Positions 1 through 5,645 of a stretch of DNA of 5,645 nt are shown in pieces (position 1 is the first letter of the stretch; each line of letters starts with the position of its first letter). The position numbers and the translations under genes were made by a program. The notes under the pieces are model-generated. The model was given only the letters and a program-made list of their open reading frames with translations, was not told the DNA's origin and ran no database searches. Location: positions 1 through 5,645 of the forward strand of contig JAEZSJ010000139.1 of NCBI GenBank assembly GCA_023443985.1, in the 5' to 3' direction. Source of the DNA: Verrucomicrobiota bacterium. GTDB lineage: Bacteria > Verrucomicrobiota > Verrucomicrobiia > Opitutales > Opitutaceae.

Positions 1-1114
1 CCATGGCGATCGGGGTGAGCAGCTCGATGTCGATGTTGGTGTTGTCACCGGGCATGATCATCTCGACACCCTTCGGGAGGATGATCGAGCCGGTCACGTC
101 GGTCGTGCGGAAGTAGAACTGCGGGCGGTAGCCGTTGAAGAACGGCGTGTGGCGGCCACCCTCGTCCTTGGTGAGGACCAGGATCTCGGCCTTGGCCTTC
201 TTGTGCGGCGTCACGCTCTTCGGAGCAGCGATGACCTGGCCGCGCTCGATGCCGTCCTTGTCGACGCCGCGGAGGAGGATACCGACGTTGTCGCCGGCCT
301 GACCCTGGTCGAGCAGCTTGCGGAACATCTCGATGCCGGTCACGACGGTGGTGACGGTGTCACGCAGACCGACGATCTCGACGTTGTCGTTGAGCTTGAC
401 CACGCCGCGCTCGATACGACCCGTGGCGACGGTGCCGCGGCCGGTGATCGAGAAAACGTCCTCGACGGACATCAGGAAGGGCTTGTCGGTCTCGCGGGTC
501 GGCTCCGGAATCTCGGCGTCGATCGCGTCCATGAGGTTCTGGATGGCCTCGAGGCCTTCCGGCTTCCCCTCGAGGGCGGCCGTCGCGGAACCACGGATGA
601 TCTTGGCGTTGTCGCCGTCGAACTGGTACTTGCTGAGCAGCTCGCGGATCTCCATCTCGACGAGGTCGAGGAGCTCGGCGTCGTCGATGAGGTCGACCTT
701 GTTGAGGAACACGACGATCTTCGGCACACCGACCTGACGGGCGAGCAGGATGTGCTCACGGGTCTGGGGCATCGGGCCGTCGGCCGCGCTGACCACGAGG
801 ATCGCACCGTCCATCTGGGCGGCGCCGGTGATCATGTTCTTCACGAAGTCCGCGTGTCCGGGGCAGTCGACGTGCGCATAGTGGCGCTTGTCGGACTCGT
901 ACTCGACGTGGGCAACCGCGATCGTGACGATCTTGGAGGCATCGCGAACGGTACCGCCCTTGGCGATGTCCGCGTAGGACTTGAGCTCGGCCAGACCCTT
1001 CTTCGCCTGGACGGCGAGAATCGAGGTGGTGAGGGTGGTTTTACCGTGGTCAACGTGGCCGATGGTGCCGACGTTCACGTGCGGTTTCTTGCGTTCGAAT
1101 GTGCCTTTAGCCAT
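1..1114 (-). CDS. tuf: Elongation factor Tu, partial (C-terminal end cut by window edge)
   Basis: EF-Tu is the GTPase that carries aminoacyl-tRNA to the ribosomal A site in the cytoplasm. The frame runs from ATG at 1114 to the left edge: 371 full codons, where the family usually has about 394-397, so only the end of domain 3 is missing. Visible GTPase motifs are G1 GHVDHGKT (residues 19-26), G3 DCPGH (83-87, including the catalytic His87), G4 NKVD (138-141) and G5 GSA (175-177). Domain 2 has FSITGRGTVATGR and domain 3 has GGRHTPFFNGYRPQFYFRTT. Switch I (about 40-68) is unusual: it is two residues longer than in E. coli, and the usual RGIT is replaced by KIVT (61-64), keeping only the Mg-binding Thr. 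The codons are strongly biased to C or G endings. The start is 83 bases after tRNA-Thr, the classic tufB-type linkage. No convincing Shine-Dalgarno precedes the ATG. Identity is certain. Confidence 0.98.
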   Translation of the reverse strand, partial: MAKGTFERKKPHVNVGTIGHVDHGKTTLTTSILAVQAKKGLAELKSYADIAKGGTVRDASKIVTIAVAHVEYESDKRHYAHVDCPGHADFVKNMITGAAQMDGAILVVSAADGPMPQTREHILLARQVGVPKIVVFLNKVDLIDDAELLDLVEMEIRELLSKYQFDGDNAKIIRGSATAALEGKPEGLEAIQNLMDAIDAEIPEPTRETDKPFLMSVEDVFSITGRGTVATGRIERGVVKLNDNVEIVGLRDTVTTVVTGIEMFRKLLDQGQAGDNVGILLRGVDKDGIERGQVIAAPKSVTPHKKAKAEILVLTKDEGGRHTPFFNGYRPQFYFRTTDVTGSIILPKGVEMIMPGDNTNIDIELLTPIAM

Positions 1115-1171
1115 GTGGACGTTGAGTTAGTTCGAGAAGTACTGGGATTTGGAAGGGCGGCCCCGTTTTAA

Positions 1172-1190
1172 CGTCGGGAGCCTGCCGACG
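1172..1190 (-). other. Stem-loop in the tRNA-Thr to tuf spacer
   Basis: The arms CGTCGG (1172-1177) and CCGACG (1185-1190) form a perfect 6-bp stem around a 7-base loop, starting 7 bases after the tRNA CCA. On the transcribed strand it is followed by TTAAAACGGGG, not a U run, so it is not a typical intrinsic terminator. It is more likely a structured spacer that takes part in 3' processing of the tRNA or separates tRNA from tuf mRNA. The function is inference. Confidence 0.45.
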
Positions 1191-1197
1191 ATTGACC

Positions 1198-1273
1198 TGG
1201 AGCCCTCGACCGGACTTGAACCGGCGACCTCGCCCTTACCAAGGGCGTGCTCTACCAGCTGAGCTACAAGGGC
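1198..1273 (-). tRNA. tRNA-Thr, anticodon GGT, CCA encoded
   Basis: The 76-base minus-strand sequence folds into a complete cloverleaf: acceptor GCCCTTG/CGAGGGC (one T-G wobble), D stem GCTC/GAGC with an AGCTGGTA loop, anticodon stem CGCCC/GGGCG, variable loop AGGTC, T stem GCCGG/CCGGT with TTCAAGT loop, discriminator T and a genome-encoded CCA (1198-1200). The seven-base anticodon loop TTGGTAA places GGT at 1238-1240, which reads the Thr codons ACC and ACT. It lies directly upstream of tuf on the same strand, as tRNA-Thr does before tufB in many bacteria, and is probably co-transcribed with it and cut out of the common transcript. Confidence 0.98.
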
Positions 1274-1311
1274 GGACCAGGACAAAAGACCAAAACCGAA
1301 AAAGAGGGCGG

Positions 1312-1358
1312 ACATTGGTAAGCGCGTTTTCCACCGTCAACTGCTTTTTCGAAAATTT
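1312..1358 (-). promoter_or_regulatory. Candidate sigma70-type promoter for tRNA-Thr/tuf, with UP-like stretch
   Basis: Reading the minus strand, TTGACG (1335-1340) matches the -35 consensus at five of six bases. After a 17-base spacer comes CAATGT (1312-1317), a poor -10 with two matches, followed by the C-rich run CCGCCCTC, which recalls the GC-rich discriminators of stringently controlled stable-RNA promoters. Directly upstream of -35 is an A/T-rich stretch (1345-1358, AAATTTTCGAAAAA on the minus strand) resembling an UP element, conspicuous in this GC-rich DNA. A start near 1305 would give a 5' leader of about 30 bases before the tRNA. The weak -10 is the main doubt, and -10 placement could shift by a few bases. 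Confidence 0.45.
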
Positions 1359-1370
1359 CTCCCGGCGCGC

Positions 1371-2120
1371 TCAACGGACCAGAAACACCCGGTAGACGCC
1401 GGGGGGCACACGCTCGCCCAGCCGGAAGTCGCGCGCAAGGAAAGTCGCGAAGAACGCATCCACCCGCTCCACCCCGGAGCCTTCCGCAAGCGTCGGCACC
1501 CCGACCAGCCCGGCGGCCGCCACCACCACCGAGAACTCCATTGGGGCCCAGTCCTGCGCGACGACCACGGGATCCAGCCCCTGCAACGCTTCGGACAATA
1601 CGACCGGGTCCTTCCCCGCCCCGAAGCGCCGCACCTCGATCGCCGCCTCGCGGCGCGGCAAAGCGGTGATCGGACGGTCGACACGGCCCAGCCCGAGCCA
1701 ACCCTCCGCGAGCGGGCCGACCACCCGCAGCGCGCCGCGGCTGTCCGCCGGGGCCACCGTCCGCGGCACAAACACCGGTTCCAGCTTCTCGGCCGCAAAC
1801 GTGAGCCGTGCGTCGTACATGCCGAAGACCTCGCCGGGCTGGCGGCGCAACTCCGCCGGGAGCGGCTGGCTGCCGGCGTTCCAGCGGGTCGGCATCGAAA
1901 GCGGTTGCTGGTCGAACAACTCCATCTGCTCCGCGACCAGGGGACCGACCGCCCGGCCGTTGCCGGCCACGACCGTGACCCGGGGATGGCTCTGCGCCGG
2001 TGGCGGAGGGACCGCCGGGTCGCCCTGTCCCCAGAATATGTGGGCGACGCGCACCGCGACCCCGAGCCCGGCCGCGAGCCAGACCCACTGCGCCCAATGC
2101 CGTTGTTTCGTCGCCGCCAT
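1371..2120 (-). CDS. Single-anchor membrane protein in the TonB position, TonB-like architecture (function unknown)
   Basis: This 249-residue protein is not recognised with certainty. Residues 1-8 hold Lys5, Arg7 and His8, then a hydrophobic, Trp-rich segment (about 9-31, with Arg24 and His27) looks like one membrane helix with the N terminus inside. A short proline run follows (PAVPPPPAQ, 35-43), then a periplasmic region without recognised motifs. The last 55 residues (193-248) have the pattern FSVVV-x3-G-V, GSGVERVDAF and PPGVYRVFLV, which faintly recalls the beta-alpha-beta C-terminal domain of TonB. The ATG at 2120 is 6 bases after the exbD stop; overlapping frames here are Arg- or Gly-rich shadows. 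By position and topology it is the best candidate for the transducer driven by the neighbouring ExbB-ExbD pair, which is inference. It could also be an accessory protein unique to this lineage. Confidence 0.85.
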   Translation of the reverse strand: MAATKQRHWAQWVWLAAGLGVAVRVAHIFWGQGDPAVPPPPAQSHPRVTVVAGNGRAVGPLVAEQMELFDQQPLSMPTRWNAGSQPLPAELRRQPGEVFGMYDARLTFAAEKLEPVFVPRTVAPADSRGALRVVGPLAEGWLGLGRVDRPITALPRREAAIEVRRFGAGKDPVVLSEALQGLDPVVVAQDWAPMEFSVVVAAAGLVGVPTLAEGSGVERVDAFFATFLARDFRLGERVPPGVYRVFLVR

Positions 2121-2126
2121 GCCGCT

Positions 2127-2555
2127 CTAGTTCGTGGCCGGCGGCAGATCGGCGGCGACCTGCACGCTGCACTTCGCCTCCAGCACCGCCGCCGAGAACG
2201 CCGCCAGCGCCTGGGACGAGACCTGCCGATCGGCGCGCAGCAGCAGGCACAGCGGCCCGCGCGCGGCGACGACCTCCGCCAGGCGCAGCTTGAAACCATC
2301 CAGTGAATACCGTCCGCCCTCGAAGAGGATCAGGTTGTCGCGCTGGAGGTTCACCACCAGGTCGGTGGTGCGGGCCGTGGCCACCGGATCCGCCAACACC
2401 GGCAGCTCGATCGTGTAGCCCGGCATCAGGACGTACTTCGCGGTGAACAAGGAGAGGAACAGCGCCAGCACGCCCACGTTCACGTAGAAGAACACGTCGA
2501 AGCTGCGCGGCGGCGGGCGCAGGAGCTTCTCGAATTCGAACGGCTGGGTGATCAC
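2127..2555 (-). CDS. ExbD/TolR-family biopolymer transport protein with Asn at the proton-site position
   Basis: ExbD/TolR proteins pair with ExbB/TolQ in the inner membrane and couple proton flow to a periplasmic partner. The reading frame gives 142 residues, the usual size: a cytoplasmic N terminus, one membrane helix (about 21-44) and a periplasmic domain beginning PGYTIELP (45-52), with the family's late strand-helix block LLLRADRQVSSQALAAFSAA (104-123). In E. coli ExbD the helix contains PFIDVMLVLL with essential Asp25; here the matching stretch is FYVNVGVLAL, so Asn26 (AAC at 2478-2480) takes its place. Asp20, just before the helix, is the nearest acid. The start is GTG at 2555, 1 base after the exbB stop; the frame is open further upstream, but that part is an Arg/Pro-rich shadow of exbB. 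The tight coupling suggests translational linkage with exbB. Family assignment is firm; ability to carry protons is doubtful. Confidence 0.9.
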   Translation of the reverse strand: MITQPFEFEKLLRPPPRSFDVFFYVNVGVLALFLSLFTAKYVLMPGYTIELPVLADPVATARTTDLVVNLQRDNLILFEGGRYSLDGFKLRLAEVVAARGPLCLLLRADRQVSSQALAAFSAAVLEAKCSVQVAADLPPATN

Positions 2556-2556
2556 G

Positions 2557-3255
2557 TCAGGCCTTCCCCTTCGCGGCGGCGGGCGTGGGGGCCGGGATCG
2601 GGCCGGGCACCGCGGGCGCGACCGCCGGCGCCGGGTCGAGCTCGTGCACGAGGAACCGGATGATCTCGTTGGCCGCCCATTCCATGTCGTGGGACAGCAC
2701 GCGCACGCGACCGCGCAGGAAATGGTGGGCGAGATGCGTGGGAACCGCGACCGCCAGGCCCAGCGCGGTCGCGAGCAGCGCCTCCCACATGCCGCCGGCC
2801 AACGCCGCCGGGGTGGCATAGTTGCCGCCCTGCATGAACGCGTGGAACGACCGCAGCATCCCGAGCACCGTGCCGAGCAGGCCGAGCAGCGGCGCGACCT
2901 GCGCGATCGCCGCGAGCGCCCCCATGCGCCGCTCCAGGATCGGGATCTCGATCAGCGCCGCCTCCTGCACCGCCAGGCGCAGCTTCGGCTCGTCGGCGTC
3001 GTGGTGGAGCAGGGCCGACTTCACGATCGCCGCGACCGGACCGGGCGTCTCCTCGCACACCGTCACCGCCTCCATCAGGCGCCGTTTCAGCAGGATATTC
3101 TTGATACCGGTCAGGAACGCGGTGGAGCGGATCTGGCCGCGATGGAGGTACAGCGCGCGCTCGGCAAACACGACCAGGGCCACCGCGCTCAGCCCGAGCA
3201 GCACCCACATCACGGGGCCGCCCTGGCCGAGCAAACTGAGGTCGAGAAAACTCAT
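2557..3255 (-). CDS. MotA/TolQ/ExbB-family proton channel protein
   Basis: ExbB/TolQ proteins form the inner-membrane pentamer through which protons drive Ton- or Tol-type systems. The 232 residues show three membrane helices: TM1 about 14-34, TM2 about 114-140 with APLLGLLGTVLGMLRSF (121-137), and TM3 about 152-180 with WEALLATALGLAVAVP (157-172). The channel residues of the family are kept: Thr129, Thr163 and Glu158 correspond to E. coli ExbB Thr148, Thr181 and Glu176. The cytoplasmic loop (35-113) is of ordinary length. An unusual proline/alanine-rich tail (206-229) ends in KGKA. ATG at 3255 is the only sensible start because an in-frame TAG lies 15 bases upstream; the bases before it (CCGCCACCTCCC) hold no Shine-Dalgarno. 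It begins 55 bases after the repeat-protein gene and almost touches exbD. Whether it serves a TonB-type or Tol-type system cannot be read from the sequence alone. Confidence 0.95.
   Translation of the reverse strand: MSFLDLSLLGQGGPVMWVLLGLSAVALVVFAERALYLHRGQIRSTAFLTGIKNILLKRRLMEAVTVCEETPGPVAAIVKSALLHHDADEPKLRLAVQEAALIEIPILERRMGALAAIAQVAPLLGLLGTVLGMLRSFHAFMQGGNYATPAALAGGMWEALLATALGLAVAVPTHLAHHFLRGRVRVLSHDMEWAANEIIRFLVHELDPAPAVAPAVPGPIPAPTPAAAKGKA
2562..2569 (-). promoter_or_regulatory. Ribosome binding site deciding the GTG start of exbD
   Basis: GGGGAAGG on the minus strand lies inside the last exbB codons, with six bases between AAGG and the GTG at 2555. It supports the GTG start over any upstream start in the same frame, and there is no ATG before the middle of the membrane helix. 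Confidence 0.5.
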
Positions 3256-3310
3256 GGGAGGTGGCGGAAGCTAGGGCGTTGTTCGCGTGGAAGCCAACGG
3301 CGAAACGATC

Positions 3311-5645
3311 TCAGCCTCCTGCGGCGAGGCGCGCGAGGGCCGCCCGGGCGGTGTTCTCCCCCCACACGCCGGAGCGCAGCACGAGCTCGTAGGCGTTGCG
3401 CGCCTCCTCGAGCCCCCTCGCCTTCTCGCAGAGATCCGCGTACAACAGCAGCGTCCGGCCGAGCCAGTAACGGCCCTTCTCGCCCACCGGCTGGCGCGCG
3501 CCCTCCCCGAGCAGGAAACGGTCCGCCACGACCCACAACGCCCGCCGCGCCTCCGGGCTGTTGCCGCGCATCGCCATGGCATAGCCGGCCTTGAAGCCGG
3601 CCTCCGCGCGCACCTCGCCGGGCGCGCTGGGCAGGTCGAAGAGGCGTTCGTAACGGGCCAGCGCACTCCCGAGCCGTGAGGAATCGGTCGTCACCTGCGC
3701 AAAGAGCGTGTCGGCGAGGGCGAGCTCCGCCAGCGGCGCGTCGCGGTGCGTCGCGAACCGGTTGAGCATCGCCTCATACGTGACCTGGGCGGGTCCGAGC
3801 TGGTCGAGCTTGCGCAGCAGGTCGCCCTGCTTGAGCTGCGCGTAGAATACGAGTTCGTTGCGCGGAAACTTGTCCACGAGGTTCTGCAGGATGCGGAAGG
3901 CCTCCTCGAAATGGCGGTCCTCGCCGCGGCGTTCGGCGTTGCCCGCCGCCTCGTACAACGCATACGCCGCGTACGGGCTGTCCTGGTGGCGGTCCGCGAG
4001 TTCGATGAGCAGCTGCTGCGCGTCGACGGTCTGGCCGCGGTCGGAGAGAAATTTCGCCTGGATGATGAACGAGTACACCGCCGGATCGCTGCCGGGGAAC
4101 GCGCGCCGCAACGCCTCCAGCTCCGCCATGCCGTCCGCCTCGCGGCCGAGCGCCAGCAGCGCCTGCGCCCGCACGAGCTGCGCCGTACCCGCGGTCTCCT
4201 CACGCAGGGCCCGCGGCACCGTGGTGTTCGCCTCGGCCGCCGGTCCGGCGAGCAGCCGGTCCACCAGCCCGAGCGTCTCCGCGGGCCGGCCGGCCTCGAG
4301 GGAGAGCTTCGCCTGCAGCCAGCCCATGCGCAGCTTCAGCTCCGGCGCGGCGGCCGCGAAGGCCTCCGCCGCGAGCACGCGCGTCAGGCGGTCGTAGGCG
4401 CGGCCGATCTGACCGCGCACCTGCAACGTCTTCACCGTGTTCCACTCCGCCTGCCAGCGGCTCAGCGGATCGAAGTCCGGCTCGCCGGCGAGGCGGTCGA
4501 GCAGCGCCAAAGCCTCCTCGGGCACCTCGGTCGGCTCCGCCCGGAGCAACGCGAGCACCTGCTGGTACATCAGGGCCCCGCGGGTCGCGCCCGGCGGCAG
4601 GTTCGGCTCCGCCAGGGCCTGCGCGTAGGCGTTGGCGGCGTTGCGGTAGTCGGTCGCCCGGAAGAACGACTCCGCGAGCAGCACCGCGAACAGCCCGCGC
4701 CGCGGGTCCGTGCCGAGCTCGGCCTGCAGCTGCGCGATCGCATCGGTGGCCGTGCGGTAGCGGCGGAGCTCCCACGCGACGGACACCAGCACGTTCAGCG
4801 CGGGCACGCGGTCCGGCGAACCGGGAAAGTTGGCGAGCAACGTGCGCGCGTCGGTCTCGGCGCGTTCGTATTCCTGTTGCGCGAGCGCCAGCCGGGCGCG
4901 GTAGAGGAGCAGGTCGTCGAGGATCCGGGGCGCGGGTTTCAACGCGATCTGCGCGTCGAGTTGGCTCCGAAAGACCGCCGCGGTCTCGGCGTCGCCCGCT
5001 TCGCCGGCGAGCAGTTGCAGCGCGATCCGCTGCATCTCCGGCTGCGCCGCGTGGGCGAAAAGTTGCTGCAGGGCGCCCCGGCCCACTCCGCTGCGCGGGC
5101 CGGCGATCAACGCCAACAACAGGCGGAGCCGGTCGGCGGCTTCGCGCTCCGTCGCGGGCACCACGGCGAGCGTGCGCTGGAGCACGCGTTCCGCCTCGTC
5201 CTTGCGGCCGAGCTGATCGAGCACCACCGCCTGCTGCCCCGCCGCGGTGAAGCCCACCAGCCGCCCCTGGAAGGCGTCGATCTGGCTCTGGAAACGCTGG
5301 ACGAGCTCCGGGCTGGCCTGCCCGACGAGCAATTGTGCGCGTTCGCGGGCCAGGAGGATCTGGGCCCGCGCGAGCTCCGAAGTCGCCCGGCTCTCGGCCT
5401 GTCCGTAGGCGACCTGGGCGCGGTCATATTGTCCCCGCGCCTCGGCGAGCATCGCCTGCGCGATGTACAACCACCCCGCCTCCTCTGGGGGCAGCTCCTC
5501 GGCCCGCAGGGCCTCGATCCACGGGGCCGCCGTCGCGGCATCCCGCCGCAGGAGCGCGATCAGGCCGCGCCGCAGGCGCGTCTGCGCCGAGAACAAATCC
5601 GCCCCGCGCAACAGCGCGGCCTCCGCCGCCTCCGGCCGGCCGGCC
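3311..5645 (-). CDS. Large tetratricopeptide-repeat protein, partial (5' end outside window)
   Basis: An unbroken frame of 777 codons runs from the right edge to TGA at 3311-3313. It is almost wholly alpha-helical repeat sequence. TPR-like units are visible at, for example, 5395-5440 (GQYDRAQVAYGQAES), 5165-5205 (GRKDEAERVLQRTL), 4850-4890 (QEYERAETDARTLLANFPGS), 4605-4660 (TDYRNAANAYAQALAEPN), 3760-3910 (EEAFRILQNLVDKFPRNEL onward) and 3370-3420 (GLEEARNAYELVL). The repeats are degenerate, with loops like NFPGSPD and KFPRNE typical of YbgF/CpoB-, BamD- and outer-membrane-linked TPR proteins. No catalytic motif or membrane helix is seen; any signal peptide would be beyond the edge. A TTG at 5611 could pose as a start, but repeat-like sequence (PEAAEAALLRGADLF) runs on upstream, so the true start lies outside. 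Its place just before exbB suggests a periplasmic scaffold for the Ton/Tol-like complex, comparable in role to CpoB; that role is inference. Confidence 0.92.
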   Translation of the reverse strand, partial: AGRPEAAEAALLRGADLFSAQTRLRRGLIALLRRDAATAAPWIEALRAEELPPEEAGWLYIAQAMLAEARGQYDRAQVAYGQAESRATSELARAQILLARERAQLLVGQASPELVQRFQSQIDAFQGRLVGFTAAGQQAVVLDQLGRKDEAERVLQRTLAVVPATEREAADRLRLLLALIAGPRSGVGRGALQQLFAHAAQPEMQRIALQLLAGEAGDAETAAVFRSQLDAQIALKPAPRILDDLLLYRARLALAQQEYERAETDARTLLANFPGSPDRVPALNVLVSVAWELRRYRTATDAIAQLQAELGTDPRRGLFAVLLAESFFRATDYRNAANAYAQALAEPNLPPGATRGALMYQQVLALLRAEPTEVPEEALALLDRLAGEPDFDPLSRWQAEWNTVKTLQVRGQIGRAYDRLTRVLAAEAFAAAAPELKLRMGWLQAKLSLEAGRPAETLGLVDRLLAGPAAEANTTVPRALREETAGTAQLVRAQALLALGREADGMAELEALRRAFPGSDPAVYSFIIQAKFLSDRGQTVDAQQLLIELADRHQDSPYAAYALYEAAGNAERRGEDRHFEEAFRILQNLVDKFPRNELVFYAQLKQGDLLRKLDQLGPAQVTYEAMLNRFATHRDAPLAELALADTLFAQVTTDSSRLGSALARYERLFDLPSAPGEVRAEAGFKAGYAMAMRGNSPEARRALWVVADRFLLGEGARQPVGEKGRYWLGRTLLLYADLCEKARGLEEARNAYELVLRSGVWGENTARAALARLAAGG

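Noticed and set aside
149..1171. Long plus-strand open frame of 340 codons
   Set aside because: It is the exact antisense of tuf. Its Asp/Glu/Val/Leu-rich composition is what C/G-ending codons give when read backwards, and the minus strand encodes unmistakable EF-Tu.
1346..1355. Palindrome TTTTCGAAAA as an intrinsic terminator after the 249-residue gene
   Set aside because: The stem is A/T only with no room for a loop and no following U run. It fits better as part of the A/T-rich stretch upstream of the tRNA promoter.
1192..1395. Small plus-strand frame of 67 codons over the tRNA and promoter region
   Set aside because: It runs antisense through the tRNA gene; no ribosome binding site or plausible protein features.
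1264..2299. Two other minus-strand frames of 320 and 328 codons overlapping the 249-residue gene
   Set aside because: They are Arg/Ser-rich and Gly/Ala/Arg-rich, overlap exbD or the tRNA, and lack a membrane segment. The 249-codon frame begins right after the exbD stop and has ordinary protein composition.
2556..2819. Longer N terminus for the ExbD homologue (230 codons)
   Set aside because: The extra part overlaps exbB in another frame and is Arg/Pro/Ser-rich. The GTG at 2555 gives the normal family length and has a ribosome binding site.
3275..3310. Weak stem-loops (5-bp arms such as TTCGC/GCGAA) in the TPR-to-exbB gap
   Set aside because: The arms are short, mutually exclusive, with a 13-base loop and no U run; expected by chance in such sequence.
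2548..3594. Plus-strand open frame of 348 codons
   Set aside because: It lies opposite exbB and the TPR gene, is rich in Arg/His/Gln/Gly repeats, and has no recognisable domain. It is a high-GC shadow.
5609..5611. TTG as the start of the TPR protein
   Set aside because: The frame stays open to the right edge and the extra residues (PEAAEAALL) continue the helical repeat pattern, so TTG is an internal Leu codon.
5632..5645. Tandem GGCC run at the right edge
   Set aside because: It is in-frame coding sequence (Gly/Arg/Pro/Ala) in GC-rich DNA, with only three units; no reason to call it a functional repeat.

Overview
The window is a piece of a GC-rich bacterial chromosome with every gene on the minus strand, so it reads from high to low coordinates. 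The EF-Tu sequence looks most like what I recall of Opitutus-type Verrucomicrobiota (start MAKGTFERKKPH, a two-residue-longer switch I without RGIT, the phrase FDGDN). That assignment rests on memory of the family and was not searched.

Layout in transcription order. (1) 5645-3311: a very large tetratricopeptide-type repeat protein whose 5' end lies outside the window. (2) 3255-2557: an ExbB/TolQ/MotA-type proton-channel protein. (3) 2555-2127: an ExbD/TolR-type partner that starts with GTG 1 base after the exbB stop. (4) 2120-1371: a 249-residue protein with one N-terminal membrane anchor, a short proline-rich stretch and a C-terminal segment that faintly resembles a TonB C-terminal domain. 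(5) 1273-1198: tRNA-Thr(GGT) with encoded CCA. (6) 1114 to the left edge: tuf (EF-Tu), lacking only about its last 25 codons.

The first four genes are tightly packed and look like one operon encoding a Ton/Tol-like inner-membrane energy transducer: a proton channel (ExbB-ExbD), a candidate transducer in the place of TonB, and a large repeat scaffold. The notable point is that the ExbD membrane helix carries Asn where the family has its essential proton-binding Asp, while the polar residues of ExbB are intact. A promoter with an A/T-rich upstream stretch sits between gene 4 and the tRNA, so tRNA-Thr and tuf probably form a separate, strongly expressed transcription unit, as in the well-known tRNA-tufB arrangement.

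There is no stretch of 300 bases without a gene. The largest gaps are 97, 83 and 55 bases. I saw no insertion sequence, CRISPR array, integrase or attachment site.
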